Shown one piece after another: positions 8,780 to 16,162 of a stretch of DNA of 40,802 nucleotides. A program made the translations under genes and the position numbers. The notes beneath the pieces are model-generated. The model was given only the letters and a program-made list of their open reading frames with translations, made no database searches and had not been told where the DNA came from. Source of the stretch: a virus. Location: positions 1-40,802 of IMG/VR virus record IMGVR_UViG_3300033996_000289. One strand, 5' to 3'. The first letter of the stretch is position 1. Every line of letters begins with the position of its first letter.

Positions 8780-8791
8780 GATTAGCTCCTT

Positions 8792-9487
8792 TTAAGTTTG
8801 CGATTCATACAAAGCCGACGCTAGATCGTTGAAGCCTTTGGGCTGGGATTTGCTGCCTCCCTTGCCTATGTCTCCACCAACATAGCGGTCTTCGCTAATT
8901 GCCTTTCCAGCCCGGTACATAAACCGGATCACGTCCGGGTGATTACCCAGGCCGGAATCGTTTAACAGCGCGCGCAGCTCGGGCGTGCCGAACTGGTCGA
9001 GCGCCTTCTTGGCCACGGCAAGGTTTTCTGGCAGCTTCTCGCCGCCAAATTCTTTGTCGTTCCTCGAGGCATCAGCCCACTGTGAGCGGACCTGCTCGAT
9101 TTGCTGGATCTGACGTTGTTCCACAATGGGCCCCATCTTGTCCAGCAACTTCTGCGCGGCATCCTGCGTCAGGTTCAATTCCTTGGCGACTTCCGAGAAG
9201 TTATTCAGCACCTCGGCGTCGAACTCGCGGCCATCCGGGGCTTTGAATTCGTACTTTTCAGGGGCGCCCTGGGCTTCCTTATCGTCAGCCTGGTTGCCTT
9301 CTGTGTCGCCGTCGGCCTTGTCAGTAGTGGCGCTGTCCTGCGCTTGCTGATCCTGTTTGCCTTCAGCCTGCTGCTTATCCCCGTATAGCGCGTCAGCCGT
9401 CGCTTGTACGCTGTCCAGGGCATCCGATGCGGCGTTGCCTTCAGTGGTCGTTGCGGCTTGGTCCTGCGTCGGTGATTCTGTTGTCAT
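8792..9487 (-). CDS. Capsid scaffolding protein
   Basis: This is a 231-aa, very acidic and glutamine/alanine-rich protein directly upstream of the major capsid gene. The first ~75 residues are low-complexity and probably disordered (ATTTEGNAASD, DQQAQDSATTDKADGD). A folded region with FKAPDGREFDAEVLNNFSEVAKELNLTQDAAQKLLD follows, the standard scaffold signature in podoviruses and myoviruses. The C-terminus is basic (KGGSKSQPKGF) and could bind the coat protein, as in P22 scaffold. The start has AAGGAGCAAACGA before it, and the reading frame overlaps the end of the Bbp19-like gene by 47 nt, which implies coupled translation. Confidence 0.85.
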   Translation of the reverse strand: MTTESPTQDQAATTTEGNAASDALDSVQATADALYGDKQQAEGKQDQQAQDSATTDKADGDTEGNQADDKEAQGAPEKYEFKAPDGREFDAEVLNNFSEVAKELNLTQDAAQKLLDKMGPIVEQRQIQQIEQVRSQWADASRNDKEFGGEKLPENLAVAKKALDQFGTPELRALLNDSGLGNHPDVIRFMYRAGKAISEDRYVGGDIGKGGSKSQPKGFNDLASALYESQT

Positions 9488-9794
9488 TCGTTTGCTCCTT
9501 GACCATCGTTGGATAAAGCTCTGGGCAGATCGAGTGGATTATCGAAAGTGTGCGGTTGCCGAAGTTCCTGTTACCTTCCGCAAATGCCATCTGCATCGCG
9601 TTGGTGTTGAACGACATGCGAAACACACCCGAGTTCTCCAGAAGACGCCATACAATCCGGCGCCCCCGTTTGCTGCCCATGAGCCACTTCAAATCGGCTT
9701 CCTCGTTTTCGCGGTCGAGCTTGGCACGTACTTCCTTTTCGGCCTTCTCACGCTCTTGACCTCGAATATCGAGAGGGTCGTAATTTGCGCTCAT
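9441..9794 (-). CDS. Bbp19-like small phage protein upstream of scaffold
   Basis: This 117-aa protein starts MSANYDPLDIRGQEREKAEKE. The ATG at 9794 is preferred to a longer TTG-started form, because the longer form would run through the conserved regulatory site C. The centre has MGSKRGRRIVWRLLENSGVF and AMQMAFAEGNRNFG, which matches the pattern of Bbp19-family proteins (GRR--W-LLE ... F-EG-RN-G). Members sit beside scaffold and capsid genes in many podoviruses, and no function is known to me. No Shine-Dalgarno is visible; the ATG lies only 10 nt beyond the ATAG element of site C, so the message may be leaderless or nearly so. Confidence 0.75.
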   Translation of the reverse strand: MSANYDPLDIRGQEREKAEKEVRAKLDRENEEADLKWLMGSKRGRRIVWRLLENSGVFRMSFNTNAMQMAFAEGNRNFGNRTLSIIHSICPELYPTMVKEQTNDNRITDAGPSRNDH

Positions 9795-9804
9795 AGTTGA
9801 CAAT

Positions 9805-9834
9805 CTATCCACGGCCGGCGGCATTACGGGTACC
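9805..9834 (-). promoter_or_regulatory. Conserved late-module site (copy C): GGTACCCGTAA-N15-ATAG
   Basis: The minus-strand GGTACCCGTAA lies at 9834-9824. Exactly 15 nt later is ATAG (9808-9805), then ATTGTCAAC and the ATG of the Bbp19-like gene at 9794. This copy is also near-palindromic (ACGGTACCCGT). It heads the capsid block (Bbp19-like, scaffold, capsid, cement) and is preceded by a 183-nt gene-free region with three dyads. Confidence 0.72.
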
Positions 9835-10017
9835 GTTTTCCACAATCGGTTTTTACGTGTCCGTTTTGGCCGGCGATGTTGATAACTCGTTTAATATATT
9901 AAACAGCAGTAACTACGGTGGGTTAAGTACGAAAAAGGCTTAACAGAAATACGCTTATCAGTACCAAATGGGGTACGCAATTTTTATGCCGTGCAAATTT
10001 GTTTAGTGCCACTAAAC
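9835..10017. repeat. AT-rich gene-free region with three inverted repeats upstream of the capsid block
   Basis: Three dyads occur in 183 nt of AT-rich sequence. At 9889-9904 there is a perfect 16-bp palindrome, GTTTAATATATTAAAC. At 9961-9976 GTACC and GGTAC face each other across 6 nt. At 10001-10017 GTTTAGTG and CACTAAAC flank a single C, immediately after the stop of the upstream head gene. The last could form a weak transcript hairpin but has no U-tract. Two dyads share the outer sequence GTTTA/TAAAC. They could be operators for a dimeric regulator of capsid expression. Confidence 0.6.
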
Positions 10018-10599
10018 TCACGGGTACGAGCCATCGACCTCATTCATGGTCACAATTACCGACGGAACCGCAGGCCTGACCGGGGCGGTCCTGGCCGCAG
10101 TGTAGTCAAGTGACACCGCCGTCGATGGCGTCGACCACATCAGTTGTACATATTCGCCGGCCAGCAAGTCAATAAAAAAGTTCCAGGCCGCAACCTCCGC
10201 GCCATCAACAGATCCATGTCTCGCCGGCACCGTGATGTCTGTGGTGCTGTTGGCCACGTCGTTGCCGTTCTTGCGCAACCAAATGCTGATGTTGTGCTCT
10301 GCCGAATCGGTGTTCAAGAGCTGGGCGGAAAACTGAAAATTGTAGGTGCCCTTGCGACTGACCGTGAACCGGTTGCCGCTTACTACCGATATGCCCCGGC
10401 TAATGTCTGCCGTGTTGCAGCCGACGGCCGTGGCCGTGTTCGCTGTGGCCGTCTGGTGCGTGGTGTCATAGAACGACGCAACATGCGGTATGCGCATGAA
10501 CAAAAGCTCGGACCCATCTGGATCTTTGACCCCGATGATGTCGCCGGTGTCGGCGTCATACAGGAACGGCGAGCCGGCGTATTTTTGGACGATGGTCAT
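10018..10599 (-). CDS. C1q/TNF-like jelly-roll structural protein, possible head fibre
   Basis: This is a 193-aa protein. The N-terminal ~30 residues (AGSPFLYDADTGDIIGVKDPDG) look like a capsid- or virion-attachment tag. The remainder reads as a C1q/TNF-like beta jelly roll: GTYNFQFSAQLLNTDS, then HNISIWLRKNGNDVANSTTDI, WNFFIDLLAGEYVQLMWSTPSTAVSLDY and PSVIVTMNEV at the end. That strand order and the closing P-V---V-V pattern are typical of phage jelly-roll domains on fibres and decoration proteins, which often form trimers. Located between portal and capsid genes, it is more likely on the head than the tail. A surface-binding role is inference. Confidence 0.6.
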   Translation of the reverse strand: MTIVQKYAGSPFLYDADTGDIIGVKDPDGSELLFMRIPHVASFYDTTHQTATANTATAVGCNTADISRGISVVSGNRFTVSRKGTYNFQFSAQLLNTDSAEHNISIWLRKNGNDVANSTTDITVPARHGSVDGAEVAAWNFFIDLLAGEYVQLMWSTPSTAVSLDYTAARTAPVRPAVPSVIVTMNEVDGSYP

Positions 10600-10600
10600 A

Positions 10601-11014
10601 TCAAGCGAGGCGCTTTAGTTTGTACAGCGTGCTCGACAGCAGCGTGCAGATACCGTCGATGTCGTTCTGAATGTGCGAATCGCTGCCCATCATGCCGCGC
10701 TTGCTTTCGACGTAGTCGTACAGGCCCTGCACCTCGGCCATCGCATCACCAGCAATCGTGAACGAGCCGCCGCCAAAGGTCAGCTTTTGCCCAGTGCAGC
10801 CCATCCAGGACTCGGCCAGGCCGTCAGCCAGGTCAGCCAGGTCCGAGTACATGCCCAGCGCCATGTGCGCTGCGTACGATCCCGGGCCCTCGACCATTAG
10901 GTGGTGCATGTGGACTGCGGTCGATCCATGTAGCAGCCGGGTGATGAATTCCGACGCATCTTTCGAGTTGCCGTAGCTGTCGTTGCCGTACAGCAGTGTG
11001 CCTTTCGTTGCCAT
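10601..11014 (-). CDS. Ferritin-like helical phage protein (DUF5856/Dps-like)
   Basis: This 137-aa protein lies between portal and the jelly-roll gene. The segment from about residue 33 reads HMHHLMVEGPGSYAAHMALG, continuing MYSDLADLADGLAESWMG. This H--HL ... G-GSYA-H-ALG ... L-DLAD-LAE pattern resembles helical-bundle proteins of the Dps/ferritin type and the phage family DUF5856. The histidines and acidic residues could in principle bind metal, but I cannot confirm the di-iron spacing. It is uniformly helical with no membrane segment, and its role in the head module is unknown. Confidence 0.5.
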   Translation of the reverse strand: MATKGTLLYGNDSYGNSKDASEFITRLLHGSTAVHMHHLMVEGPGSYAAHMALGMYSDLADLADGLAESWMGCTGQKLTFGGGSFTIAGDAMAEVQGLYDYVESKRGMMGSDSHIQNDIDGICTLLSSTLYKLKRLA

Positions 11015-12736
11015 TTATACCTCCACCGCGGACGGCGAACCGTACCCGCTATATAAGTTCATGATGTCCATCAGCGCGTTGTCGCCGCCGCCGGTTTGAG
11101 ATGCTGCCAGGTTGCGTGCTGTCTCCGACTGTTGCTTCAACATTTCGGTTTGCGCCTGCGCTGCCTCCGCTTGTGCGCGTGCCTGGCGGATCAGGGCTAC
11201 CTGGTCGTTGGCAATGATCAGCTTGGGATCGACGCCCAGCATGTCGCTGTAGGAATCTGCCCACTGATCGGCGTCGAATTTGTCCAGGACATCCGGCTTG
11301 AACTGTGCCACCGCACCCAGGTTGCCCACGAAGCGGTCCACGCTGTTGGTGCCGATAGCGCGCTGGGCTTGTGCCAGCATTGAGACGAATTCAACATTGA
11401 GCTCCATTCCTTGCAGTTCAGGTGGCGGTGGCGGTACCAGGTTGGCTTCGACCATGCGCTCAAAGGTCATGTCAATCAACGGGTCGAGCAGCTCGTTGTG
11501 CAGGCGCTCGAGTACCGGGCCCAGCATTAACAACTTCTCTTCGTGGCGCTCGGCAACCTCGGTGGCCGTCATCCTGGTGTCGGTCGCATTGGCCAGCATC
11601 AGGAACAGGTCAGCGTAGAAGGCGCCGCGCACGCGCTCGCGACAATCCTGGATGTCGAGCAGCAGGTGCTGCAGGTCCAGGTTGACGTCGAACATGGTTT
11701 TGATACCGCCCTGCGGGTTGTTGGCTTCGTAGAACGTGATGCCGCCTGGCAGCTTTTCGACGTCGCGATTCTTCAATGACGTGGGCGCCTGCAGCGGTGG
11801 CATGGTCTTGTAATCGATGGCCTGCGCTTTGCGGAGCTGCTCGTGCTGGAGCTGCTTAACGTCGCCCAGGGCTTCCATGCCTGGCGAGTTGCCGTACATG
11901 TCACCGCCTGCAATAGCCCAGCGTGGCACCAGTGCCGGGAACGATTTGAAACCAGACTCGCGCAGGTACTTGTCCGGGTTGCCGCCCACCTCGAAATAGA
12001 TCGAGCGCCATGGCATGTTGAGGCTGTCGCGCTTGGATAGGTCGCGGTCGGCCCTCGGTTCAATCGCGTGAATGATTGGTATCCAGGCGTCGAGCGTGCC
12101 GCTGTCGTAGAAGCTTTTGACCGTGTTGCTGACGTTCTCGATGCCGAACTCTTTGACGATCTGCGACACCTGCTTCTCGAACTCGCGGTAGATCGTCGTC
12201 ACCCTACCCTGCCAGTCAGTCGCAATGCAGTACTCGCCGATGGTCGACGGGTAGTGGTGAATGACGTTTTTGTAGTCGGGCAGCACGATCGATGCCGATG
12301 TGCCAAAACCGCCCAGCTCCTCGTACATCTGGTGAATGGTGCGGTACGTGTTCGACTTCTGGAAGATGATCTGCATCCGGTGCGTCACATCGTCGAGCCA
12401 CAGCTTGACCGGCTGGTACGAGTTGAGCTCCGGGTCTGCAGTACCAAGGCGGAACCAGGGGCGAGCTGGCGAGGTGGCTCCGGCCATCATACCCGCACCA
12501 AGGACTCGCAACGCCCTGGTCCCTGTGTTGTCGTAAATTGCATTGTGCCGGCGCCAACCCTTGTCGCGGTCCTGGCGGAAATAACGGCCATTACGCGGTA
12601 GCAGGTATGTGCTGATCTCCTGCCAGTGCGCCCACCAAGATGCGCGCTCTGCTTTGAGCTGACCCCATCGGGTCCAAAGCTTGTCGCGTGGTGGCGCGCC
12701 TTTGTACGACTTGTTGTCGCCGGTGTACTGACTCAT
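11015..12736 (-). CDS. Portal (head-to-tail connector) protein
   Basis: This 573-aa protein has the opening typical of T7-type/podoviral portal proteins of the head-tail connector family: RWGQLKAERASWWAHWQEISTYLLP near residue 25 (the W---W-----Y--P motif). GTRALRVLGAGMMAGATSPARPWFRL follows around residues 72-97. The middle contains ALVPRWAIAGGDMYGNSPGMEALGDVKQL, another diagnostic region in which G--YG-SP----L-D---L is conserved. The C-terminal 80 residues are coiled-coil-like and glutamine/alanine-rich (crown/barrel region). Twelve copies would form the DNA entry vertex, where terminase docks and the gp11-like adaptor binds. The start codon directly follows the upstream stop (TAAATG). Confidence 0.9.
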   Translation of the reverse strand: MSQYTGDNKSYKGAPPRDKLWTRWGQLKAERASWWAHWQEISTYLLPRNGRYFRQDRDKGWRRHNAIYDNTGTRALRVLGAGMMAGATSPARPWFRLGTADPELNSYQPVKLWLDDVTHRMQIIFQKSNTYRTIHQMYEELGGFGTSASIVLPDYKNVIHHYPSTIGEYCIATDWQGRVTTIYREFEKQVSQIVKEFGIENVSNTVKSFYDSGTLDAWIPIIHAIEPRADRDLSKRDSLNMPWRSIYFEVGGNPDKYLRESGFKSFPALVPRWAIAGGDMYGNSPGMEALGDVKQLQHEQLRKAQAIDYKTMPPLQAPTSLKNRDVEKLPGGITFYEANNPQGGIKTMFDVNLDLQHLLLDIQDCRERVRGAFYADLFLMLANATDTRMTATEVAERHEEKLLMLGPVLERLHNELLDPLIDMTFERMVEANLVPPPPPELQGMELNVEFVSMLAQAQRAIGTNSVDRFVGNLGAVAQFKPDVLDKFDADQWADSYSDMLGVDPKLIIANDQVALIRQARAQAEAAQAQTEMLKQQSETARNLAASQTGGGDNALMDIMNLYSGYGSPSAVEV

Positions 12737-13126
12737 TTAGGCACCCAGCAATGTGGACTTACCAAGCTTCAAATCGTTGGGGTCAACGCCCGTTGGGCCG
12801 GTCAGCATGGTCGATCCGACGCCGCCCTGTTGCACTGATTCGGCTGCAGCCATAATCCCGGAAACGTCCGGGCTTTTGCGCGTCGCTGCGTTGATCTGCT
12901 CTTCGGACGCCTTCTTTTGCTCTTGCGCTGCGACTCTGGCTTCGGCCTGCGCTTCCTTTTGCTGGTTCAGCGCTTTGTTCTGAATTGCTGCCTGCTCGCG
13001 TTGAGCGCGCTCTGCTTGGTCTGCCGCACGTTCGCCCTGGTAAATCGAATACCCGGTGGCAACTGCGGCGCTGGCTGCGGCGATTGGTAGTGCATTCGCG
13101 GCGACAAACGTAACTGCTCCTGACAT
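12737..13126 (-). CDS. Small virion-associated protein with N-terminal hydrophobic segment
   Basis: This is a 129-aa protein. The start MSGAVTFVAANALP at 13126 is preceded by AGGAGAATGAC, better than upstream alternatives. Residues ~5-30 are hydrophobic and could be a single membrane or signal-anchor segment (LPIAAASAAVATGYSIYQG). A long glutamine/alanine/glutamate coiled coil (about 33-80) follows, then a flexible tail. It resembles in layout the gp14-like protein and other small podoviral proteins encoded next to the portal, so it may be a minor internal or tail protein. No family is recognised with confidence. Confidence 0.6.
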   Translation of the reverse strand: MSGAVTFVAANALPIAAASAAVATGYSIYQGERAADQAERAQREQAAIQNKALNQQKEAQAEARVAAQEQKKASEEQINAATRKSPDVSGIMAAAESVQQGGVGSTMLTGPTGVDPNDLKLGKSTLLGA

Positions 13127-13127
13127 G

Positions 13128-13589
13128 TCATTCTCCTGTGATGATGATTGAATTCTTGGCTGACGCGTTGCGAGACAGCAATCGATCCGCCTCGTCGGTG
13201 AACTCGTCCTCCGCCTCTTCGACCGTCTGCGCCTTTGTCGCAAACACCATGGTCAACCACGTATCTTCGACTGCAAAAAACGCCTGCTTGCGATGCTTGC
13301 TTGCGGCAAACACATGATGCCCGTTCAGGTACACCGCCTCGTCACCGATCGTCACGCGCACGCTGCCGTTGATGATCAGCATCGTCGGCACGTTGACCAG
13401 GGCGCCGGTCAATACCGTGTTGGCCGGCATCATGATCGTTCTCGCGTACATGCCGCCGTGGATGACGTGATGCGTCTCGACCATGTCCTGCGGTAGCGTC
13501 AGCACGAACTGTTCAAACTTGCGAACCAGGTCGATTGACTGATCGGTCATCGCCGGGATCTTGCTGTCGGCTACCACCAGGTTGCTCAT
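13128..13589 (-). CDS. Cupin-like phage protein of the head module
   Basis: This 153-aa protein starts at MSNLVVADSKIPAMTDQ; the ATG at 13589 overlaps the GNAT gene's stop. The central part reads as a small double-stranded beta-helix: ETHHVIHGGMYARTIMMPAN, GALVNVPTMLIINGSVRVTIG, then LNGHHVFAASKHRKQAFFA and TWLTMVFAT. Paired histidines early (THHVIHGG) and a later GHHVF match the usual metal-ligand positions of cupins loosely, not exactly. Similar genes occur between terminase and portal in other podoviruses, function unknown. The C-terminus is acidic (VEEAEDEFTDEADR). Confidence 0.55.
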   Translation of the reverse strand: MSNLVVADSKIPAMTDQSIDLVRKFEQFVLTLPQDMVETHHVIHGGMYARTIMMPANTVLTGALVNVPTMLIINGSVRVTIGDEAVYLNGHHVFAASKHRKQAFFAVEDTWLTMVFATKAQTVEEAEDEFTDEADRLLSRNASAKNSIIITGE

Positions 13590-14038
13590 GTCAGCTCTTT
13601 CAAAAACATCGTGTTCGTGTGCCGGTATCCCCACATCGGCATGGCCTTCTCCAGCTTGCTGCCTGCAGGCGCACTCACAAACATGCCGACCGCACCCAGC
13701 TCCTTGGCGTGCGCTTCAGCAGCGCGCAGCAGCTTGATGCCTGTACCGCCCTTGCGGTAATACCGATGCACAAAGAACGATTCCAAGGTGCCAATCGGCA
13801 AGCCGTAGTGCGGCACCATGTTGACCAGCAACGCAACAAACCCGATCAGCTTGCCATCGTCATACGCGCCCCAGGTATGCAAGATGTTCATGCTTTCCAT
13901 GGTTTCGTATACCTGGCGCTGCGGGTTGTGTGGCGGCAATCCCTTGGTCTTGGATTCTTCCGCGTACAACTCCCACAGCTCCGCGATATTCGACTCGGCG
14001 TAGTACTGCTCGACGGTGATTTTGCGGATCTCTGTCAT
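13586..14038 (-). CDS. GNAT-family N-acetyltransferase
   Basis: This is a 150-aa single-domain GNAT. The acetyl-CoA-binding motif A is present as LESFFVHRYYRKGGTGIKLL, with RKGGTG as the pyrophosphate loop (consensus R/Q-x-x-G-x-G/A) near residues 93-98. It is followed by the helix LLRAAEAHAKELG and the strand VGMFVSA. Substrate is unknown. Phage GNAT genes between terminase and portal are recurrent and could modify a virion or host protein. It is the first gene after conserved site B. Its ATG has no visible Shine-Dalgarno and lies 8 nt past the ATAA element, so it may be translated from a leaderless message. Confidence 0.8.
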   Translation of the reverse strand: MTEIRKITVEQYYAESNIAELWELYAEESKTKGLPPHNPQRQVYETMESMNILHTWGAYDDGKLIGFVALLVNMVPHYGLPIGTLESFFVHRYYRKGGTGIKLLRAAEAHAKELGAVGMFVSAPAGSKLEKAMPMWGYRHTNTMFLKELT

Positions 14039-14046
14039 GTTGCAAT

Positions 14047-14076
14047 TTATGGTGGTGTTGACTGGTTACGGGTACC
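14047..14076 (-). promoter_or_regulatory. Conserved late-module site (copy B): GGTACCCGTAA-N15-ATAA
   Basis: On the minus strand GGTACCCGTAA (14076-14066) begins on the last base of the TerL TAG stop. Exactly 15 nt on is ATAA (14050-14047), then ATTGCAAC and the ATG of the GNAT gene. ATAA-ATTG-CAAC here and ATAG-ATTG-T-CAAC in copy C are closely alike, extending the conservation beyond the two core elements. It heads the head-assembly genes from GNAT through portal to the jelly-roll protein. Confidence 0.72.
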
Positions 14077-15419
14077 TAGTTCATCCGGCTGTACGGATCG
14101 TATTCGCGGTGCTGTTTCTTGCGGCTGATGCCGTACTGATCTGCAATGATGTCGACCTCGGCGCGCTTCGATACCGGGTAGGCAAACGTCAGCGCCAGGG
14201 CGTCGGCCATGTCCGGGCTGCCACCACCCTGCAGGCGCTTCTTGATCTCGTCCTTGGGCTCGAGCACGCGCCGGCCGGCCGAATCGTACCAGTACATGGG
14301 CGTGGCCAGCTCCTGCTTGAGCGTCGGGTCGTTCGGGATCTTGCCGCCGTTGACTAGCCAGTCGCGCAGCTCGAACCACATCTCGGCCCGTCGGTTGACG
14401 TACAGGTTGGGCTGCACTGCCTTGCCGCCAAAGGGCACCTCGATCACGTCGTGGCCAAGCTGGCGCAGGCGGTCGATCACGCCGGCCCCGGCGCCGGAGT
14501 CAACGAAGACAGCATCCGGCCGCCAATCCTGGATGGCAAACGCCACCCGGGCAGCCAGGTCCATGTTGTCGATGCCGCGGTAGATGTCGGGCTTGAAGGC
14601 AACCAGGCCTTGGCGCTTGAATACCACGCTTCTGTCGTCACCAAAGCGCGCAGGATCGACGCCAATGACCCGGGGTGCCTGGGATATATCCCGGTCGACA
14701 TACTCGCGCCTGGCGGCGTTCTCGGCGTCGTTGAGGGATATGAGCTGGTCGTCGCCGGCCGCGGCAAAGTCGCACATGAACTCACGGGCAAATGCCGTCT
14801 CTGACATGTCGCGCTTCAAGCGCTCGACCTCGTCCGGGTCGATGGCCTGGGTGTCGTAGACCGTGTAGCGGCCAGCGTGCCAGTCGGGCAGCGCCATGGC
14901 CTTGTAGTAGATTTCCGAGAACAGGTTGACCCCAGCCGGCGTACCGATAAACATGGCCCACCCTTTGCGGTCCGACAGGGTTGGCTGCACCACGTCGACC
15001 CACACCTCGGGCTTAATCTGCGCCACCTCGTCGATTACACAGCCGTCCAGGCGGACGCCTCGCATCGCATCAGGATTGTCGCCGCCAAACACCCGGATCA
15101 CGGCGCCGTTGTGCTTGAAGGTGACCATCAGGTCGCCCTCGTTGATGTCGACAGCGTTCATGATGCGCAGCGGCTCGAGCTTCTGCTTCAGCCTGGACCA
15201 GGCAATCGTCTTGGCTTGCTTTAGGAAGGGCGCCACGTAGAAGAACAGGCCCAGGTCTTTGTCAAACTTCAGGGCCCGGTGTATCAGCTCCATCAGCGCC
15301 AGCTCGGTCTTGCCGGCACGTCGGTGCAGGGCTAGCACCGTGAATCGTTTGCGCGCCTTGTGGCACTCGAGCTGCCAGGCACGGGGCCGGTAGCCCAGGT
15401 CGATGTTGTTATTCGCCAT
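14076..15419 (-). CDS. terL: Terminase large subunit (TerL)
   Basis: This 447-aa protein is the motor ATPase and nuclease that packages DNA through the portal. The start MANNNIDLGYRPRAWQ at 15419 overlaps TerS by 11 nt; a longer open frame reaching 15605 is antisense-like sequence overlapping TerS. Walker A is HRRAGKTEL (32-40), Walker B is CVIDEVAQ (127-134) and the coupling motif is probably MFIGTPAG (156-163). The RNase-H-like nuclease has D255 (VIGVDPARFGDD), D307 (VFVDSGAGAGV) and the closing D403/D406 (SPDMADALAL). All key residues are present. The mode of packaging (cos, pac or direct repeats) cannot be decided from it by eye. Confidence 0.93.
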   Translation of the reverse strand: MANNNIDLGYRPRAWQLECHKARKRFTVLALHRRAGKTELALMELIHRALKFDKDLGLFFYVAPFLKQAKTIAWSRLKQKLEPLRIMNAVDINEGDLMVTFKHNGAVIRVFGGDNPDAMRGVRLDGCVIDEVAQIKPEVWVDVVQPTLSDRKGWAMFIGTPAGVNLFSEIYYKAMALPDWHAGRYTVYDTQAIDPDEVERLKRDMSETAFAREFMCDFAAAGDDQLISLNDAENAARREYVDRDISQAPRVIGVDPARFGDDRSVVFKRQGLVAFKPDIYRGIDNMDLAARVAFAIQDWRPDAVFVDSGAGAGVIDRLRQLGHDVIEVPFGGKAVQPNLYVNRRAEMWFELRDWLVNGGKIPNDPTLKQELATPMYWYDSAGRRVLEPKDEIKKRLQGGGSPDMADALALTFAYPVSKRAEVDIIADQYGISRKKQHREYDPYSRMN

Positions 15420-15846
15420 CCGGTATGCCGGTGTTGACCGTGATGGCCACGCCGCCGCCATGATTGACGTCGACCTTGTCGCCGTACTTCTTCGGCTTGA
15501 GCTTGGCCGCAATCCATTTGCGCGCATCGATGCGGTTGCGCTGCCATTGGACCCAGCCAGAATCGGTGCGGCCGTTGGCATCCAGGGGCGGCATCTCGTC
15601 CACAATCACCGACATCTCGTCGGCCATCGTCTCGGCCTGGTCTTCGCGTGCGCGTGCGTAACTGTTGCGGAAATCTTCATGCTCCATCATCCACCGGTAG
15701 ACGGTGACCATGTTGGGCATGTGCGGATCTTTGGTAATTTTGTTAAGACTTTCGCCTGCAGCCAGGCGTCCGCAGATTTCGGCTGCGAGTTCAGACGAGT
15801 ACTTTGACGGCGCGCCTCGCTTGGCCGGTTCAGTCTTCGCTTTCAT
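15409..15846 (-). CDS. terS: Terminase small subunit (TerS)
   Basis: This 145-aa protein lies immediately upstream of TerL, overlapping it by 11 nt. An N-terminal helix-turn-helix is visible (YSSELAAEICGRLAAGESLNKITKDPHMPNMVTVYRWM, about residues 16-54), the DNA-recognition domain. A central helical oligomerisation part (DQAETMADEMSVIVDE) and the conserved RIDARKWIAAKLKPKKYGDKVDV (about 105-127) follow. The last pattern is characteristic of this TerS type. It should bind the packaging start site and stimulate TerL. Confidence 0.9.
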   Translation of the reverse strand: MKAKTEPAKRGAPSKYSSELAAEICGRLAAGESLNKITKDPHMPNMVTVYRWMMEHEDFRNSYARAREDQAETMADEMSVIVDEMPPLDANGRTDSGWVQWQRNRIDARKWIAAKLKPKKYGDKVDVNHGGGVAITVNTGIPDGE

Positions 15847-16090
15847 TTTTTACAACCTTCTTCCAGCGTTGTGGTGTTTGAGCTCTGCGCTCGTACTTGC
15901 ACAGCTTGGCGACGACGGACCGCGACAGGTTGAACATCTTGGCCAGTCGCCGGTAGCCGATGCCGTCGTCCTCGTGGAGGTCGCGCATTTTGTCGACGAC
16001 CTCGTCGGAGATGGTGGCGTTGTGGTGGGATGACCCGATCCGGTACCCTTGTTCGTTGACAGCAATGATCACGATCTTCCTTCGTTTCAT
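15830..16090 (-). CDS. Small helix-turn-helix DNA-binding protein next to terminase
   Basis: This is an 86-aa protein starting MKRRKIVIIAVNEQGYRIG. A homeodomain-like HTH is clear: ISDEVVDKMRDLHEDDG, then IGYRRLAKMFNLSRSVV and AKLCKYERRAQTP. This type is common just upstream of terminase genes in phages of Proteobacteria. It overlaps TerS by 17 nt. It could act with TerS in packaging or be the transcription factor for late genes. The second idea is attractive because the conserved late sites need a protein, but it is only inference. The ATG at 16090 was chosen by alignment of the HTH; a longer form from 16138 is open. Confidence 0.75.
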   Translation of the reverse strand: MKRRKIVIIAVNEQGYRIGSSHHNATISDEVVDKMRDLHEDDGIGYRRLAKMFNLSRSVVAKLCKYERRAQTPQRWKKVVKNESED

Positions 16091-16126
16091 TTTGGCAACG
16101 TAGCGCCGTGGTTGCACTTGCGTGGC

Positions 16127-16155
16127 ATTTTCCACCAACGGTGAAATATTTGCAA
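16127..16155 (-). promoter_or_regulatory. Possible sigma-70 promoter for the HTH-terminase operon
   Basis: On the minus strand TTGCAA (16155-16150) and GAAAAT (16132-16127) are separated by 17 nt, in the short gap before the HTH gene. Matches to consensus are 4 of 6 at each element, so the call is tentative. Confidence 0.3.
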
Positions 16156-16162
16156 CAGCGAG

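Noticed and set aside
7919-8785. 288-aa plus-strand frame opposite the major capsid gene
   Set aside because: Mirror frame of a strongly supported capsid gene; no start signal and no recognisable domain.
10018-10028. A fifth copy of the conserved late site (CGTACCCGTGA on the minus strand)
   Set aside because: Two mismatches in the 11-mer, and the position 15 nt later holds ACAA, not RTAR. It spans the stop codon of the jelly-roll gene.
14076-15605. TerL starting at 15605 (509 aa)
   Set aside because: The extra 62 codons lie fully within TerS in another frame and resemble no terminase; the ATG at 15419 begins at the usual TerL N-terminus.
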